Positions 8,651 to 17,581 of a stretch of DNA of 64,000 bases are shown here, in pieces. The translations under genes were made by a program, and so were the position numbers. Positions within the stretch are counted from its first letter, which is position 1, and every line of letters begins with the position of its first letter. The stretch is from positions 310,001 through 374,000 of the forward strand of contig CAWASG010000001.1 in NCBI GenBank assembly GCA_963784615.1, in the 5' to 3' direction. Below the pieces are notes generated by a model. The model saw only the letters and a list, made by a program, of their open reading frames with translations. It was not told the DNA's origin and made no database searches. Source of the stretch: UBA11403 sp963784615. Lineage in GTDB: Bacteria; Pseudomonadota; Gammaproteobacteria; Legionellales; Legionellaceae.

Positions 8651-8705
8651 GGTTTATCCCACAAATATCCTCACGATCATCGCCGTCCCCGGCTGTACCG
8701 TATTG

Positions 8706-9890
8706 TTATATATAGCCTATTTTTTTGTCACACTCAAGGTGGATCATTGTAAATATTTTGTTTAGTTTTTTTTGTATCGTTTTTTTTAACTCAAACGGAT
8801 TTAGCTGATTATATATTGCTGTCAGCTCCTGTTTTTTGGCTTCTGTCACGTGCTCCGATTCCATTAAGCGTTGATACGGTGTAGCCGGTTTACTATGCTT
8901 TTTTATAATAACAGCATCTACCCGCCGTTTTTCAATAAGCTTAAAGTTGGGTAAAAAATAATTGTTCAGTAATGAAATCTCATTTTTATACAAATCATTC
9001 ATCAGCTCAACTACGGCTTGATTGTCAAAGCGTTCATAACCAAATAGTTGACGAACATGAGTCCAATTTTTTTGTTCAACATGAGCGTTGTCGTCACTGT
9101 GATATGGTCGAGAACGGGTAAATTGAATCTCTTTGGGTCTCTCCGTATCAGTAAAATAACGAATTAGGTGATGATTTAAAAACTCACTCCCATTATCAGA
9201 ATCAAATCCTAAAATATCAAAAGGAAGATTATTTTCAATATCGTGTATTTGATTTAATACGCCGACGGATCCTTTGTTCCATACCGCTCTGTTCTCTGTC
9301 CATGCAGAAAATATATCGGTCATGGTTAGGCTCCATACAAAGTTGCCACTTAACGATGTCCCGCAATGTGCAACCGTATCGGCCTCAAGAAATCCTGGTC
9401 TGTCCTCATCCCATTGATCAGTTTTAATTTTTATCTGTTTTTTTAATATGCTTCCAGGCTTGGTTCCACAAAACCGTTTGCATTTTATCCGTGATGGCGC
9501 GAGTAAGCGATCCATGGTTGCAGCGCTAATTGATAATAGTCCTTTGTAAATCACTGGATCTAATGGTTCATAAGTACAACCGTAATGGGGAAGCCAAAGC
9601 GGTAGTGCCATTTTTAATCGTTTTCCACAGGGTTGATCACTGGCCAGCCAAATTCGCTTTAAGGGGGTTAAATACAGACCTGAGGGGTACACTGTTGGTC
9701 GACCTTTCCTTTTCCTCGTTTTACACCGCCTATTTTCTCCATATGAATTAAGTACGCGAATAGCGTGCTTTTTGTGAAAGCCACTCGATTCACACAATTC
9801 ATTCAATATTTTACCCTTTTCAGGTTTACTTGCTGTCCGATATCGTTTTGACAGACTGATTAAATAAAGATCCATTGAAAGCTTCCCCAT
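8706..9890 (-). CDS. Integrase-core (DDE) transposase of the outermost IS
   Basis: From the ATG at 9890 (MGKLSMDLYLISLSKRY..., preceded by AAAGGGAC) the protein has 394 aa. An in-frame start at 9974 would add residues encoded by a hairpin region and is less likely. An N-terminal HTH is followed by an rve-type catalytic core: D in FLEADTVAHCG, D in GFDSDNGSEF and E in NAHVEQKNW. The family resembles the integrase-like IS transposases of IS1202/ISNCY type; the exact subgroup is not certain. Its IS was split upstream of this gene by the IS21-like units, but the coding part is intact. Confidence 0.82.
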   Translation of the reverse strand: MGKLSMDLYLISLSKRYRTASKPEKGKILNELCESSGFHKKHAIRVLNSYGENRRCKTRKRKGRPTVYPSGLYLTPLKRIWLASDQPCGKRLKMALPLWLPHYGCTYEPLDPVIYKGLLSISAATMDRLLAPSRIKCKRFCGTKPGSILKKQIKIKTDQWDEDRPGFLEADTVAHCGTSLSGNFVWSLTMTDIFSAWTENRAVWNKGSVGVLNQIHDIENNLPFDILGFDSDNGSEFLNHHLIRYFTDTERPKEIQFTRSRPYHSDDNAHVEQKNWTHVRQLFGYERFDNQAVVELMNDLYKNEISLLNNYFLPNFKLIEKRRVDAVIIKKHSKPATPYQRLMESEHVTEAKKQELTAIYNQLNPFELKKTIQKKLNKIFTMIHLECDKKIGYI

Positions 9891-10014
9891 TTTAATGTCC
9901 CTTTTTCCAGTGTTAACGGTGGAGCAAAACCGCGGATATATGGCGCAGGCTAAAATCGACCAAGGTTGGCGCATAACGCCCTCCCTGATCGAACTTATGC
10001 CAAAACTGTTGGCT

Positions 10015-10218
10015 CTAGCTTATAGGTGGGTTCCTCTTGATCACATCTGCCATTGAGCCATAAAATTCTTCTTCGACCTTTCGATGATGGCGCTCTAATT
10101 GAGCGATATAAATGCATTCCAAAGTGTAAACAAGGTCACCAAGAAAATTCACTAGAACATGTGCTGCCTCGTCAGACATTGACTCCGGCAATAGAGCGTC
10201 TAACGTCATGTCACGCAT
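10015..10218 (-). CDS. Small IstB-associated protein, copy 1
   Basis: This 67-aa product starts at ATG 10218, after GAGGGA; an upstream in-frame ATG at 10233 is possible. The sequence LLPESMSDEAAHVLVNFLGDL...YIAQLERHH is clearly related to the product of 11056-11295 (LLPESVSDQEASNLVAFVYRL...YLGQIMRLN) and, more distantly, of 62291-62479. It is an acidic, helical protein with no known domain recognised. The start overlaps the istB stop (ATGCGTGA), so it is translated coupled to the ATPase. A role as partner or regulator of IstB is inference. Confidence 0.75.
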   Translation of the reverse strand: MRDMTLDALLPESMSDEAAHVLVNFLGDLVYTLECIYIAQLERHHRKVEEEFYGSMADVIKRNPPIS

Positions 10219-10730
10219 GATTATTTCCCTCATCTTCTACTTGTTTTTGGGCTTTTTTTCGTTTTGCATTACGCTCCTTATTTTTTTCCATTGCCTCTTT
10301 CAATCGAAACGAGTCACCCTCGATTGTTAAAATTTCAGAGTGATGAAGCAACCGATCAACGATTGATACAACGCAGGTTGCGTTGGGAAAGATGTCACGC
10401 CAGTCTGGAATGGGTTTATTGGTCGTGACGCACGTTGATTTTTTTTCATAGCGCTGAGAAACAACCTCGAATAACAAATCGGCATGTCGATTGGAGTAAG
10501 AAAGGTAGCCAACTTCGTCCACGACTAATAAAGCGGGTTGTGTGTAATACTTTATCCGGCGGCGTAGCGCGCTATCACTATCCAGCTCAGCCAACTCATT
10601 CAACATGGCTGCCGCCGTTGTGAACAATGCCGTACCCCCTCGAAGCACAACCTGCGATGCGATATTTGAGACAATCATGGTTTTGCCAACACCGTTTGGC
10701 CCGCATAGAATCAGGTTGCTGGCTCCTTCC
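10211..10730 (-). pseudogene. istB: IstB-like ATPase of unit 1, C-terminal part (gene split by unit 2)
   Basis: The frame is open from the unit-2 junction at 10730 and carries the Walker A motif CGPNGVGKT and Walker B LLVVDEVGYL, then the sensor STCVTTNKP and a basic C-terminus. IstB is the AAA+ ATPase that helps the IstA transposase choose targets. The missing N-terminal residues lie at 15206-15478. The 7-bp duplication GGAAGGA (minus strand) occurs at both junctions, so removing unit 2 and one copy restores a continuous frame (...MQLGFMEG joined to ASNLILCGPNG). Confidence 0.88.
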
Positions 10731-11055
10731 CCTCAACGCTAATCTAAATTGACCCACCCATGCTAAAAAAAACTGACCCACTAAATGCACACCACTTATA
10801 ACCATCACCACTGTAATCAGTTTTATACGTAAAGCCTAATGTGAGTTATCACGTTCTGTATATGAGTATGCGGGCTAGGGCTAGCCAATGAGGGAGCGGC
10901 ATGTTGAATAGGCATGGTTATTATTGAAGATGGTGGACAAGGTATGATCTCAACCTATTTGCGGTGAGACTGTGATTCCATAATAAAGCACCGATGATTT
11001 AGTCTATCGGCGCTAATAAACGTTGATTGGTCGGAAGGTGTGGTTCATATGTCGT

Positions 11056-11295
11056 TCAAAAGGGAGGGGCTTCTGGGTCGTCTACGGATCTATTGTGTTG
11101 ATGTGGGATATAACCATTATTGTGCCAGATCATCTGTTCCGCCGCCTCTTCTGCCTTGCTTTTATTGAGTCGCATAATCTGCCCCAGGTAGATGTCTTCC
11201 ACGGCCGCTGCTAGCCTATAAACAAAAGCCACTAAATTACTAGCTTCCTGATCAGAAACTGACTCAGGAAGCAGATGTCGAAGATTCAAATTCAT
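11056..11295 (-). CDS. Small IstB-associated protein, copy 2
   Basis: This 79-aa protein is homologous to the product of 10015-10218: shared LLPESxSDxEAxxLVxF and IYLxQIxRL blocks, then a divergent tail ending DDPEAPPF. The stop of istB lies 31 bp upstream. An AAAGGAAACAAT ribosome site precedes ATG 11295. It is predicted cytoplasmic, acidic and helical. Its position at the 3' end of an IS21-like operon matches the other two copies. The function is unknown. Confidence 0.78.
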   Translation of the reverse strand: MNLNLRHLLPESVSDQEASNLVAFVYRLAAAVEDIYLGQIMRLNKSKAEEAAEQMIWHNNGYIPHQHNRSVDDPEAPPF

Positions 11296-11325
11296 ATTGT
11301 TTCCTTTGAAATGAAATCCAAGCGG

Positions 11326-12159
11326 TTATGCTGGGATTTCAGGCGATACCTCAGCGCTGGCCGCAGTAATAGCGTCAGTCACTGTAGTTTTCTTGTTGGA
11401 ATGTTGTTCTTGTAATGGCGCTCCAGCTTCTGATCGAGGCCCACGCAAGCTGTCACCCTCAATATAAATCGTCGTGCAATAATGCTTAAATCGATCAAGC
11501 ATGGCATCAACAAGTGGCTTGTTTTTAAAAACATCATACCATTCTGGATAAAACAAATTGGTTGTAATAATGGTGGATTTTTTGCTATATCTCATGTCGA
11601 TGAGTTTGAAAAATATATTGATTTGTTCGCTTGTTAGCGTAAGGTACCCCAGCTCATCAACGATCAAGAGATCGTAGGATGCTATTGTTTTGAGTAGTCG
11701 TGATGTGGTTCTATCTGCAAGAGATGTGTAGAGCTCATTTAATAAATCTTGTGCATTGTAATAACGACCCCGATAGCCATCCATCACAGCCAATCGCAAT
11801 AAACTAATGGCAAGCCCTGTTTTGCCTACGCCAGGCTTACCAATGAAGGTGATATTTTCAGCGCGCTTAATAAAATCAAGCTTCGCAAGCCCCATCACTT
11901 GCGATCGTTTAATCGTGGGCTGCCGTTTAAACGGAAATGTATCCATACTCCATTCCCATGGCATTTTGGCGTTTTTTAAACGATTCGTTAAGGCGCGTGT
12001 TGTTTGCTGTTGATGTTCTACTAAAAAAAGTTGATAAAGAACGTCTTCAATGGCCGAGCCTTCTTGTTGCGCTGTGGTTAAAATCTGATTAAGGTTGTCG
12101 GCAATTCCAGTTAAATGTAATTGCTCAATCAGCTCGTGTAGTTTTTTGTGCATGCTCAA
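11326..12159 (-). CDS. istB: IstB-like AAA+ ATPase of unit 2
   Basis: This 277-aa protein has normal IstB length. It has an N-terminal helical IstB domain, Walker A FIGKPGVGKT near residue 109, Walker B LLIVDELGYL near 169, sensor STIITTNLFYPEW near 198 and arginine finger region DAMLDRFKHYC. It should bind DNA and ATP and activate IstA for transposition. ATG 12159 lies 9 bp after the istA stop, with GGAGATTTGAGC upstream. The last 45 residues (Ala/Thr/Glu-rich) are an extra tail. Confidence 0.93.
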   Translation of the reverse strand: MSMHKKLHELIEQLHLTGIADNLNQILTTAQQEGSAIEDVLYQLFLVEHQQQTTRALTNRLKNAKMPWEWSMDTFPFKRQPTIKRSQVMGLAKLDFIKRAENITFIGKPGVGKTGLAISLLRLAVMDGYRGRYYNAQDLLNELYTSLADRTTSRLLKTIASYDLLIVDELGYLTLTSEQINIFFKLIDMRYSKKSTIITTNLFYPEWYDVFKNKPLVDAMLDRFKHYCTTIYIEGDSLRGPRSEAGAPLQEQHSNKKTTVTDAITAASAEVSPEIPA

Positions 12160-12168
12160 ATCTCCTGC

Positions 12169-13569
12169 TCAAAGATTAAAAAAATCATCGCGAATATGTC
12201 TTAAAATCATGGTCTCCAAGCGTTTCATATCATACAAACCATAATGATGAGCTTGTTCTATTGCCGCCAGGAATGACGTCAACGGGTAGAGTTGCTTTAA
12301 GCTTAAGAGCTGTGTGAAGACGGAAAATCCCCTGCCTCGAACATGCGATTTTAGCTTGAGCACATAAGCGTCCAAGAGAGGATTTACCCCTGCCAATTGT
12401 CTTGCTGACTCACTACTTTCCTGAACCCGAGCACTACGGCGCAGCGTTAAGTGATGTCCTTTGATACATGAACGTTGACGCCGAGCGCCAATCAAGCGCG
12501 GGTGTGAGGCTACCAAACGGCTTTTGTAATACACCTCGATTTTATCGATATATTGATATACATCCATCGAGTGACCAATGTGGGATTCTGGAATCGAGTA
12601 ACGGTTAGTGTCGAAGTTGATGTAGCCTTCCGTATCAGCTGTACGTTGTTCATGCTTATAAATGGGCGGCATAATGTCCGGAAGCACCAACATATAAGGT
12701 TTTTCTTGGATATAAGCGGTTTCAGGTGCCATTTCGAGCGCACGTTTTGGTTTATGATTTGCGACCTGTTCACACCAAAGTCGCGCTTGTTTATTTAAGT
12801 CATTCCAATCAGTAAAGGTTCGTCCGGCTAAAAAGTTTGTTTCAATGTAATAAAACGGTCGCTCTATTTTGCCCTTCCGATTGCAGTCTAAAACGGCATG
12901 GGCCACGAACTCAAACCCAAATAATCGGCTAAAATACAGGAGCTCTGGTGCCGGCACGGCATATTTCCCTGCCCCAGCCGCCAATATGACGCTGGTATTA
13001 TCAATGATGCAGCGACGACAACTACCTTCCATAAACGTGAGTGCTTCGCTCAAAAAAACCTTGGCTTCAAAGCGCGTAAAACAAGGGTAATATTGCATAT
13101 ACAGCATGCGACTGAATCCAACAATTAATGAGGCGCATTGTATTTTAATAGATTTACCGTTAATGGTAACGTAGTGTGGGGACGTGTCATGCTGCATTTC
13201 AACCCCTGGCTCAAAACAATATTCACCAAAACGTTTTGCTGGCCCTTCTCGTAATTGGCATTTTCGTACGAGGTAGGTGAGCGTACTATAGGCAATGTCT
13301 TGTTGATGTTCATCCGCTAAAATTTCACGCACACGAACTAAATTACCGCGGCATGGTTTTAAAAGTGGAGTAATGAGTTCCACGAGCGTTTTTTCGTGTT
13401 CATCCTTGCAAAGAGAGACTTGTTCAGCTGCATCAGATGGGATGGGCGTTTTCCTTAAAATAGAACGCACTGTATTGCGTGCTAATTTAAGTATGCGACA
13501 TATTTCGCGGATGCTATTACCCGCTTTATGTAGCTGTTGTATGGTTTGTTTTATCGGTGGATTGTGCAT
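12169..13569 (-). CDS. istA: IstA-like DDE transposase of unit 2
   Basis: This 466-aa protein starts with an HTH (IKQTIQQLHKAGNSIREICRILKLARNTVR). Its rve core shows D in VEMQHDTSPH (near residue 130), D in RCIIDNTSV (near 189) and E in GKIERPFYYIE, followed by the C-terminal Mu-type beta-barrel region with NFDTNRYSIP. This is the normal IS21 IstA architecture. Its start lies inside the end of the upstream ParB-like gene (44-bp overlap), so the two are translationally coupled. Confidence 0.93.
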   Translation of the reverse strand: MHNPPIKQTIQQLHKAGNSIREICRILKLARNTVRSILRKTPIPSDAAEQVSLCKDEHEKTLVELITPLLKPCRGNLVRVREILADEHQQDIAYSTLTYLVRKCQLREGPAKRFGEYCFEPGVEMQHDTSPHYVTINGKSIKIQCASLIVGFSRMLYMQYYPCFTRFEAKVFLSEALTFMEGSCRRCIIDNTSVILAAGAGKYAVPAPELLYFSRLFGFEFVAHAVLDCNRKGKIERPFYYIETNFLAGRTFTDWNDLNKQARLWCEQVANHKPKRALEMAPETAYIQEKPYMLVLPDIMPPIYKHEQRTADTEGYINFDTNRYSIPESHIGHSMDVYQYIDKIEVYYKSRLVASHPRLIGARRQRSCIKGHHLTLRRSARVQESSESARQLAGVNPLLDAYVLKLKSHVRGRGFSVFTQLLSLKQLYPLTSFLAAIEQAHHYGLYDMKRLETMILRHIRDDFFNL

Positions 13570-14485
13570 GGACTCTGCTCCTTATGGTTTTGTTTAATGA
13601 ATCGAGATCGGACAGCAGCTGATTGAATGGTTTTAGCAAATCGCGTCGCTGATTATCGTTTTGCTGCGGATAAAACACGGCTGGAAATATCGATTTAAGC
13701 GTCTGCACACAGGTGATTACTTGCGTTAATTTGGACTCCCAAACGTACTCAGGTGCTAGCTTGTCAGACGTTTTCGTGGCTTCAAGCCTCGTGAGCTCAT
13801 GAGCCTTAAAAAATGCGGATGGCTTGGCTGCTATTTCTGCGCGAACAGGACGACTTGAACGCATATAATGCTCATAAAAAGCAACAATATCGCGACTGGA
13901 ATGATTTTTTACGGACAAATAATCAACGAATTGTTTGGAGTGGCCTAAATTCGCGCGCGCGAAGGGTATTAATACTCGTGTGCCAACCCAATGAGATAAT
14001 CGACCTTGCTGAATAGCCTCTTGCATGAAATCAGGTAGATCGTGCAGGAGTTGTAGTCGATAATTAATCCAAGATTCACTTTTTCCCAATCGATTTGCCA
14101 ATTGCGCATGGGTATACTCATGTAACGTCATGAGTTCTTGGAGTAAATGAGCTTCCTCAAGCTGCTTCCATGGGCGCGACTCGTTATACTGGTAGGTTTG
14201 CAACAAGGCCTCAGGGATGGCAGCATCCCATATTGTGGCTGTAACTTTATCTCGCCCCAGCTCTTTGAGTGCCGCAGCGCGTAAATAGCCATCAATGACA
14301 ATCCAAGGACAGTTCACAACGCCAGATGCGATCACAATAATCGGCGCAAGCAATCCATAGGTATGGATAGATAACATGACACGTCGCATATCAGCCACGC
14401 TATGCGTGCGTAGTGATTGATAGCGTAGTTCAAGCTGGTGCCACTCAAGTTCCAGCGTTTTGGTTACTCTTCTTGTCTCTTTCAT
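13526..14485 (-). CDS. ParB/KorB-like DNA-binding protein carried by IS21-like unit 2
   Basis: This is a ParB-family protein of 319 aa from ATG 14485, or 337 aa from 14539. The N-terminal ParB/Srx-like nuclease-fold domain is seen as DMRRVMLSIHTYGLLAPIIV...WIVIDGYLRAAALKELG. The HTH domain is seen as EEAHLLQELMTLHEYTHAQLANRLGKSESWINYRLQLL. It lies directly upstream of istA and overlaps it. Plasmid ParB proteins bind centromere-like sites and spread; here it may regulate or assist transposition. Repeated CTCTTTGCAAGAT motifs just upstream (14530-14689) are candidate binding sites. The role is inference. Confidence 0.85.
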   Translation of the reverse strand: MKETRRVTKTLELEWHQLELRYQSLRTHSVADMRRVMLSIHTYGLLAPIIVIASGVVNCPWIVIDGYLRAAALKELGRDKVTATIWDAAIPEALLQTYQYNESRPWKQLEEAHLLQELMTLHEYTHAQLANRLGKSESWINYRLQLLHDLPDFMQEAIQQGRLSHWVGTRVLIPFARANLGHSKQFVDYLSVKNHSSRDIVAFYEHYMRSSRPVRAEIAAKPSAFFKAHELTRLEATKTSDKLAPEYVWESKLTQVITCVQTLKSIFPAVFYPQQNDNQRRDLLKPFNQLLSDLDSLNKTIRSRVHAQSTDKTNHTTAT

Positions 14486-14504
14486 AGCGCAATTGTACAA
14501 ACGA

Positions 14505-14984
14505 TCATACTGAAGGGATATAAGGTGGACTCTTTGCAAGATCGGGGATGTTATGATATCCCTTTGTAATAACGGTGATTTTTACTTTTAACGCGTCGCT
14601 CTTTGCAAGATTGCCCGCCAGCGGTATTAGCCAGTAAGACCCCGGGTTTATAAGGGTTTCTTCAGGGAACGCGTCGCTCTTTGCAAGATGCGACGCGTTC
14701 CTCGATTCCGTACCATCTCTCACACGCTGCGCTTCACGGTTGCGCTGAACATAGCTTGGGTGTGATAGTCGATAGTTCTGCCAATAGTCCGGATTCTTAG
14801 ATTGCCAACGCTGGTTTGCCGCTCGTTGGTTGTTGGTATAATCACTGTCACCCTGCATTTTTTCTCGCCGCCACGCATTTTTACGTTCCCGCTGACAAAT
14901 AGGGGCTGAGCAAAACATCTGATTTGGATTCCGGAGTTTTATAAACTCAGTACTGCAATGCTTACATATTCCTGATTTTTGCAT
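14505..14984 (-). CDS. Cys-rich Zn-finger-like protein of unit 2
   Basis: From ATG 14984, with GGGGTGG upstream, the product has 159 aa. It opens with CKHCSTEFIKLRNPNQMFCSAPICQRER, a C-x2-C...C-x4-C zinc-finger pattern, followed by basic NAWRREKM and NQRAANQRWQSKNPDYW segments. The C-terminal half contains three LAKS units because the DNA repeats CTCTTTGCAAGAT in frame (14530, 14599, 14677). It is first in the unit-2 operon. The DNA-binding role is inferred from the Zn-finger pattern. The end overlaps a possible upstream start of the ParB-like gene. Confidence 0.72.
   Translation of the reverse strand: MQKSGICKHCSTEFIKLRNPNQMFCSAPICQRERKNAWRREKMQGDSDYTNNQRAANQRWQSKNPDYWQNYRLSHPSYVQRNREAQRVRDGTESRNASHLAKSDAFPEETLINPGSYWLIPLAGNLAKSDALKVKITVITKGYHNIPDLAKSPPYIPSV
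14530..14700. repeat. Three in-frame CTCTTTGCAAGAT repeats, the last inside a palindrome
   Basis: Identical 13-mers start at 14530, 14599 and 14677 (69 and 78 bp apart). The last is embedded in an 11-bp inverted repeat, GAACGCGTCGC (14667-14677) and GCGACGCGTTC (14690-14700). They lie within the Cys-rich gene, close to the start of the ParB-like gene. They are candidate binding sites for the ParB-like protein. Confidence 0.6.
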
Positions 14985-15205
14985 CGTGCCACCCCATAAC
15001 AATGTGCATTATTAAATCAATAGCACATGGGCGCTCGATTTGTGGTTGAACACGTTGTTTCCCGCGGAACACGATCTAAATACCGATCTATGGATCAACA
15101 GGTTTTGACGAATCTACTTTGTTTGGAATTGGGGAGATATATTGCGAGGTAGGGGTGGGTCAATTTTTTTAGCAGAAGGTGGGTCAATTTAACTTAGCGT
15201 TGAGG

Positions 15206-15478
15206 TCCTTCCATAAAACCCAGTTGCATCCATTGCTCAATGACCGTGCGGTCACATTGCTTTGGCCATTTCCAATCGAACTCACTCATTGGTTTGAAGC
15301 GACCAATGCGTGCCTTGCGCAGACGACCATCAAGGCTGCGTTGCGAACGATGGCGCTCTTCCCAGGTAACGAACTGCTCAAGCCAGAAAGCGCCTTCCTC
15401 ATTAATGTTGTCCTGATGACTGATAACTCCATGAAGCTTTTGCGCTGTCGCACGGTTTAATAATAATTCGGATAACAT
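15206..15478 (-). pseudogene. istB: IstB-like ATPase of unit 1, N-terminal part (gene split by unit 2)
   Basis: ATG 15478 follows GGAGGGG, and the frame encodes about 90 residues of an IstB N-terminal helical domain (MLSELLLNRATAQKLHGVI...). It ends MQLGFMEG at the junction with unit 2, after which three element-encoded residues precede a stop. The rest of the gene lies at 10211-10730. The istA stop lies 5 bp upstream, giving the usual istA-istB order. Confidence 0.87.
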
Positions 15479-15485
15479 AATACGA

Positions 15486-16985
15486 TTACCCCTCCGTTGG
15501 TGTGGTTGAACCAAGCACGCTGTACTGGTTTAATGAGTGTGGTTTTACAACCATCCCAGTGACACGCTTGTCCTTGGACAAAGCGAACGTCACCAAAGGA
15601 GCCTCGACACGTTCATCAAGTATCTTTTGCAAAATAATTCGAACGGAATTTGGGTGTGGTGATTCTTTCACAAGGGCTTCAGCCATCGCCTTTTCCAATA
15701 AACTGGCACCATAATCATCCAGTAGTGACGTCAGCTGGTTGGTTATTGATTTCAATGGATATCCACGAACCGCGGCCATTTTCAGAAACTCTCGTGCGCA
15801 GTCAATCGCCATCGTGAGCCTGTCCTGACCCCGATGCTGTCGCGCGTCCCGTTTACGCTCAGCAAGTGTTTTAATATGCTCCTCGCATTCGATTTGTTTC
15901 GCTTTATCATAGCTGCGCACGTGTTTTGCAATCACAGTGACGCCATCCAAAATACTGACGAAATCGAGTGTTGCATGAACCGTGAGTGCTTGCCGGACAT
16001 GGGTGTGAGGTACAGAATAATCATTCAAGTCGAAACGAGCATAAGGTGTTTTTCCAATGTTAACCGTCTCGACTTCGTTGCATGGATAAGGATTATCGGG
16101 CAGTGGAATCAAGCGTGGCTGCTCATCCAGGAAAACCTCGCGAACCGTTTTACTTTTGTCCTCAGGACAAGGCCGGTTGGATGCTTGGGTTTCGCACCAG
16201 GCGAGTGCTTGTTGATTGAGATCAGCAAGACTCTTATATTGGCGACCGGCAAAGAAATTATCCCGTATATAACGGATAGAGCGCTCGACCCGGCCCTTTT
16301 CATTTCCGCGATAAACCGCACAAGGTCTTGGTTCGAACCGATAATGGGCAGCGAAATCCAATAGCGTGGGGTTGAATCGAATGGCATCGCCTTGCCTATC
16401 AAGTACTGCGCTTTTGAGATTGTCGTAAAGCGCGACTCGAGGGATCCCAGAATAGTAGTTAAAGGCCAGTTCATGGCCCCGTAGAAAATTTTCAGTTCGA
16501 GCGTTCAAGTAAAAATGCAGAAAAATTTTTCTCGAATAACTCAAAACCATGACAAACGCCATGAGTGGTCGTTTAGCCGCGCCAATGGTTATGTGCCCAA
16601 AATGACCCCAGTCGACCTGTGCTTGCTCGCCGGCCAATGTTCTTAACCGCAGGAAGGCTTCAGCGGGTGTCTTTGGCCTATATAATGAGATGAGTTGACG
16701 AAAGTGATCGGGGCCACCGGGATATCCACGCTCAACGGCCATCCCATATAGGCGACTCGCAGTTAGAGTAGGAAAGCGCTTTAATTGTTCGAGGAGAAAA
16801 GATAAAAATGGGTCAATGATTGACTGTTCAACGAGGACTTTATTTTTAGCAACCCCCGTTTCTGATAGCACACGCTTAACGGTTGAGTGATGTACGCCAA
16901 GTTGAGACGCAATCGTCCCCACACGCCACTTTTCAACGTGATGATAGCGTAGAATATTTGCTCTTACTTCCTGGGAAATCGCCAT
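15486..16985 (-). CDS. istA: IstA-like DDE transposase of unit 1
   Basis: This 499-aa protein has an N-terminal HTH (RVGTIASQLGVHHSTVKRVL). The catalytic core has D in EQAQVDWGHFGH (near residue 125), D in RVALYDNLKSAV (near 185) and E in NEKGRVERSIRYIRDNFFAG (near 230), with a C-terminal FDLNDYSVPHTHV barrel. It is intact and typical of IS21 IstA. It is only distantly like the unit-2 IstA, so the two units are not recent duplicates. Its cognate IstB is disrupted, so this unit is probably no longer autonomous. Confidence 0.93.
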   Translation of the reverse strand: MAISQEVRANILRYHHVEKWRVGTIASQLGVHHSTVKRVLSETGVAKNKVLVEQSIIDPFLSFLLEQLKRFPTLTASRLYGMAVERGYPGGPDHFRQLISLYRPKTPAEAFLRLRTLAGEQAQVDWGHFGHITIGAAKRPLMAFVMVLSYSRKIFLHFYLNARTENFLRGHELAFNYYSGIPRVALYDNLKSAVLDRQGDAIRFNPTLLDFAAHYRFEPRPCAVYRGNEKGRVERSIRYIRDNFFAGRQYKSLADLNQQALAWCETQASNRPCPEDKSKTVREVFLDEQPRLIPLPDNPYPCNEVETVNIGKTPYARFDLNDYSVPHTHVRQALTVHATLDFVSILDGVTVIAKHVRSYDKAKQIECEEHIKTLAERKRDARQHRGQDRLTMAIDCAREFLKMAAVRGYPLKSITNQLTSLLDDYGASLLEKAMAEALVKESPHPNSVRIILQKILDERVEAPLVTFALSKDKRVTGMVVKPHSLNQYSVLGSTTPTEG

Positions 16986-17010
16986 GATTCCTCCTTATGT
17001 TCGTTAATGT

Positions 17011-17445
17011 TCAAGGTGCTTGAGGAGAAGCTTTGGATCTGGACGATGCGTGAGTGCGTCTTCGTTTCAAAAAATCATTACGGATCCAGTCAGATACTGG
17101 TTTTTCACAAAAGCAGCAGGTTAATGCCAATTTTTTATGCCCGTTTTCTGCTTTTTCAGTCCTGTTTTCAAGCGAATTCATTGAAGCATGTTGAGGCATT
17201 GGAGGTGAACCCTGATGCGTCACTATTTCATTCTGGCGTATACGGTAACGGGCTTGGCGTGCAGCATGATTTCGTTTTCCATTGAAGGTTCGTTGATAAC
17301 GCATCCCTGCTAATTTCATTGCTTTTTTTCGCGCAAAGACCGCGCAAACGGTGCCACAATAAATTTGCCCACGATCACACTTAGAACAGACTCTAGACTG
17401 TGTATGACAGAGAGCGCATTGGAATAGTCTGGGTACGTGTTTCAT
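17011..17445 (-). CDS. Cys-rich Zn-knuckle protein of unit 1
   Basis: From ATG 17445, preceded by AAAGGA, the product has 144 aa. The N-terminus reads CALCHTQSRVCSKCDRGQIYCGTVC, three CxxC-type pairs that should bind zinc, followed by basic RKKAMKLAG and HAARQARYRIRQNE segments. A further CCFCEKP lies near residue 109. The stop is 25 bp before istA. It occupies the same place as the Cys-rich genes of unit 2 and of the module at 59325. A DNA-binding accessory role is likely but unproven. Confidence 0.72.
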   Translation of the reverse strand: MKHVPRLFQCALCHTQSRVCSKCDRGQIYCGTVCAVFARKKAMKLAGMRYQRTFNGKRNHAARQARYRIRQNEIVTHQGSPPMPQHASMNSLENRTEKAENGHKKLALTCCFCEKPVSDWIRNDFLKRRRTHASSRSKASPQAP

Positions 17446-17505
17446 AAGCAATCCTTTGCTTAATGAAACCTGGAAATTATGGGATCTCGTGATATGCTTT
17501 ATATC

Positions 17506-17581
17506 AAGGGACTAGGGTACGTTTGGTATCGTAGGGACGGCTAAATCACTAACGATACCAAGTGGGTTTCATTAGTCCCTT
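17506..17581. repeat. Imperfect inverted repeat upstream of the unit-1 Cys-rich gene
   Basis: AAGGGACTAG...GGTATCGT and ACGATACC...TTAGTCCCTT are imperfect inverted arms of about 30 bp around a short centre. It may be the promoter/operator of unit 1 or part of its end. The rest of 17446-17712 shows no gene. Confidence 0.5.

Larger units (their letters stand above)
10731..15205 (-). mobile_element. IS21-like unit 2 with ParB-like and Cys-rich passenger genes (complete, 4475 bp)
   Basis: The ends are inverted copies: CCTCAACGCTAA followed by two TTGACCCACC-type units within about 60 bp at each side (10731-10790 and 15145-15205). A 7-bp direct duplication TCCTTCC flanks it (10724-10730 and 15206-15212). 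The gene order on the minus strand is Cys-rich protein, ParB-like protein, IstA, IstB, small protein. All five frames are open, so the unit looks intact and recent. The IS21 family is known for multiple terminal repeats and 4-8-bp duplications; the two extra genes are the unusual part. Positions 10731-11055 hold no gene. Confidence 0.88.

Noticed and set aside
8706..9974. Longer start of the integrase-type transposase at 9974
   Set aside because: The extra 28 residues are encoded by a hairpin region next to the unit-1 junction; ATG 9890 has a ribosome site and a sensible N-terminus.
15834..16364. Plus-strand frame of 176 codons
   Set aside because: It is antisense to the intact IstA gene of unit 1, whose catalytic motifs are clear; no family is recognisable.
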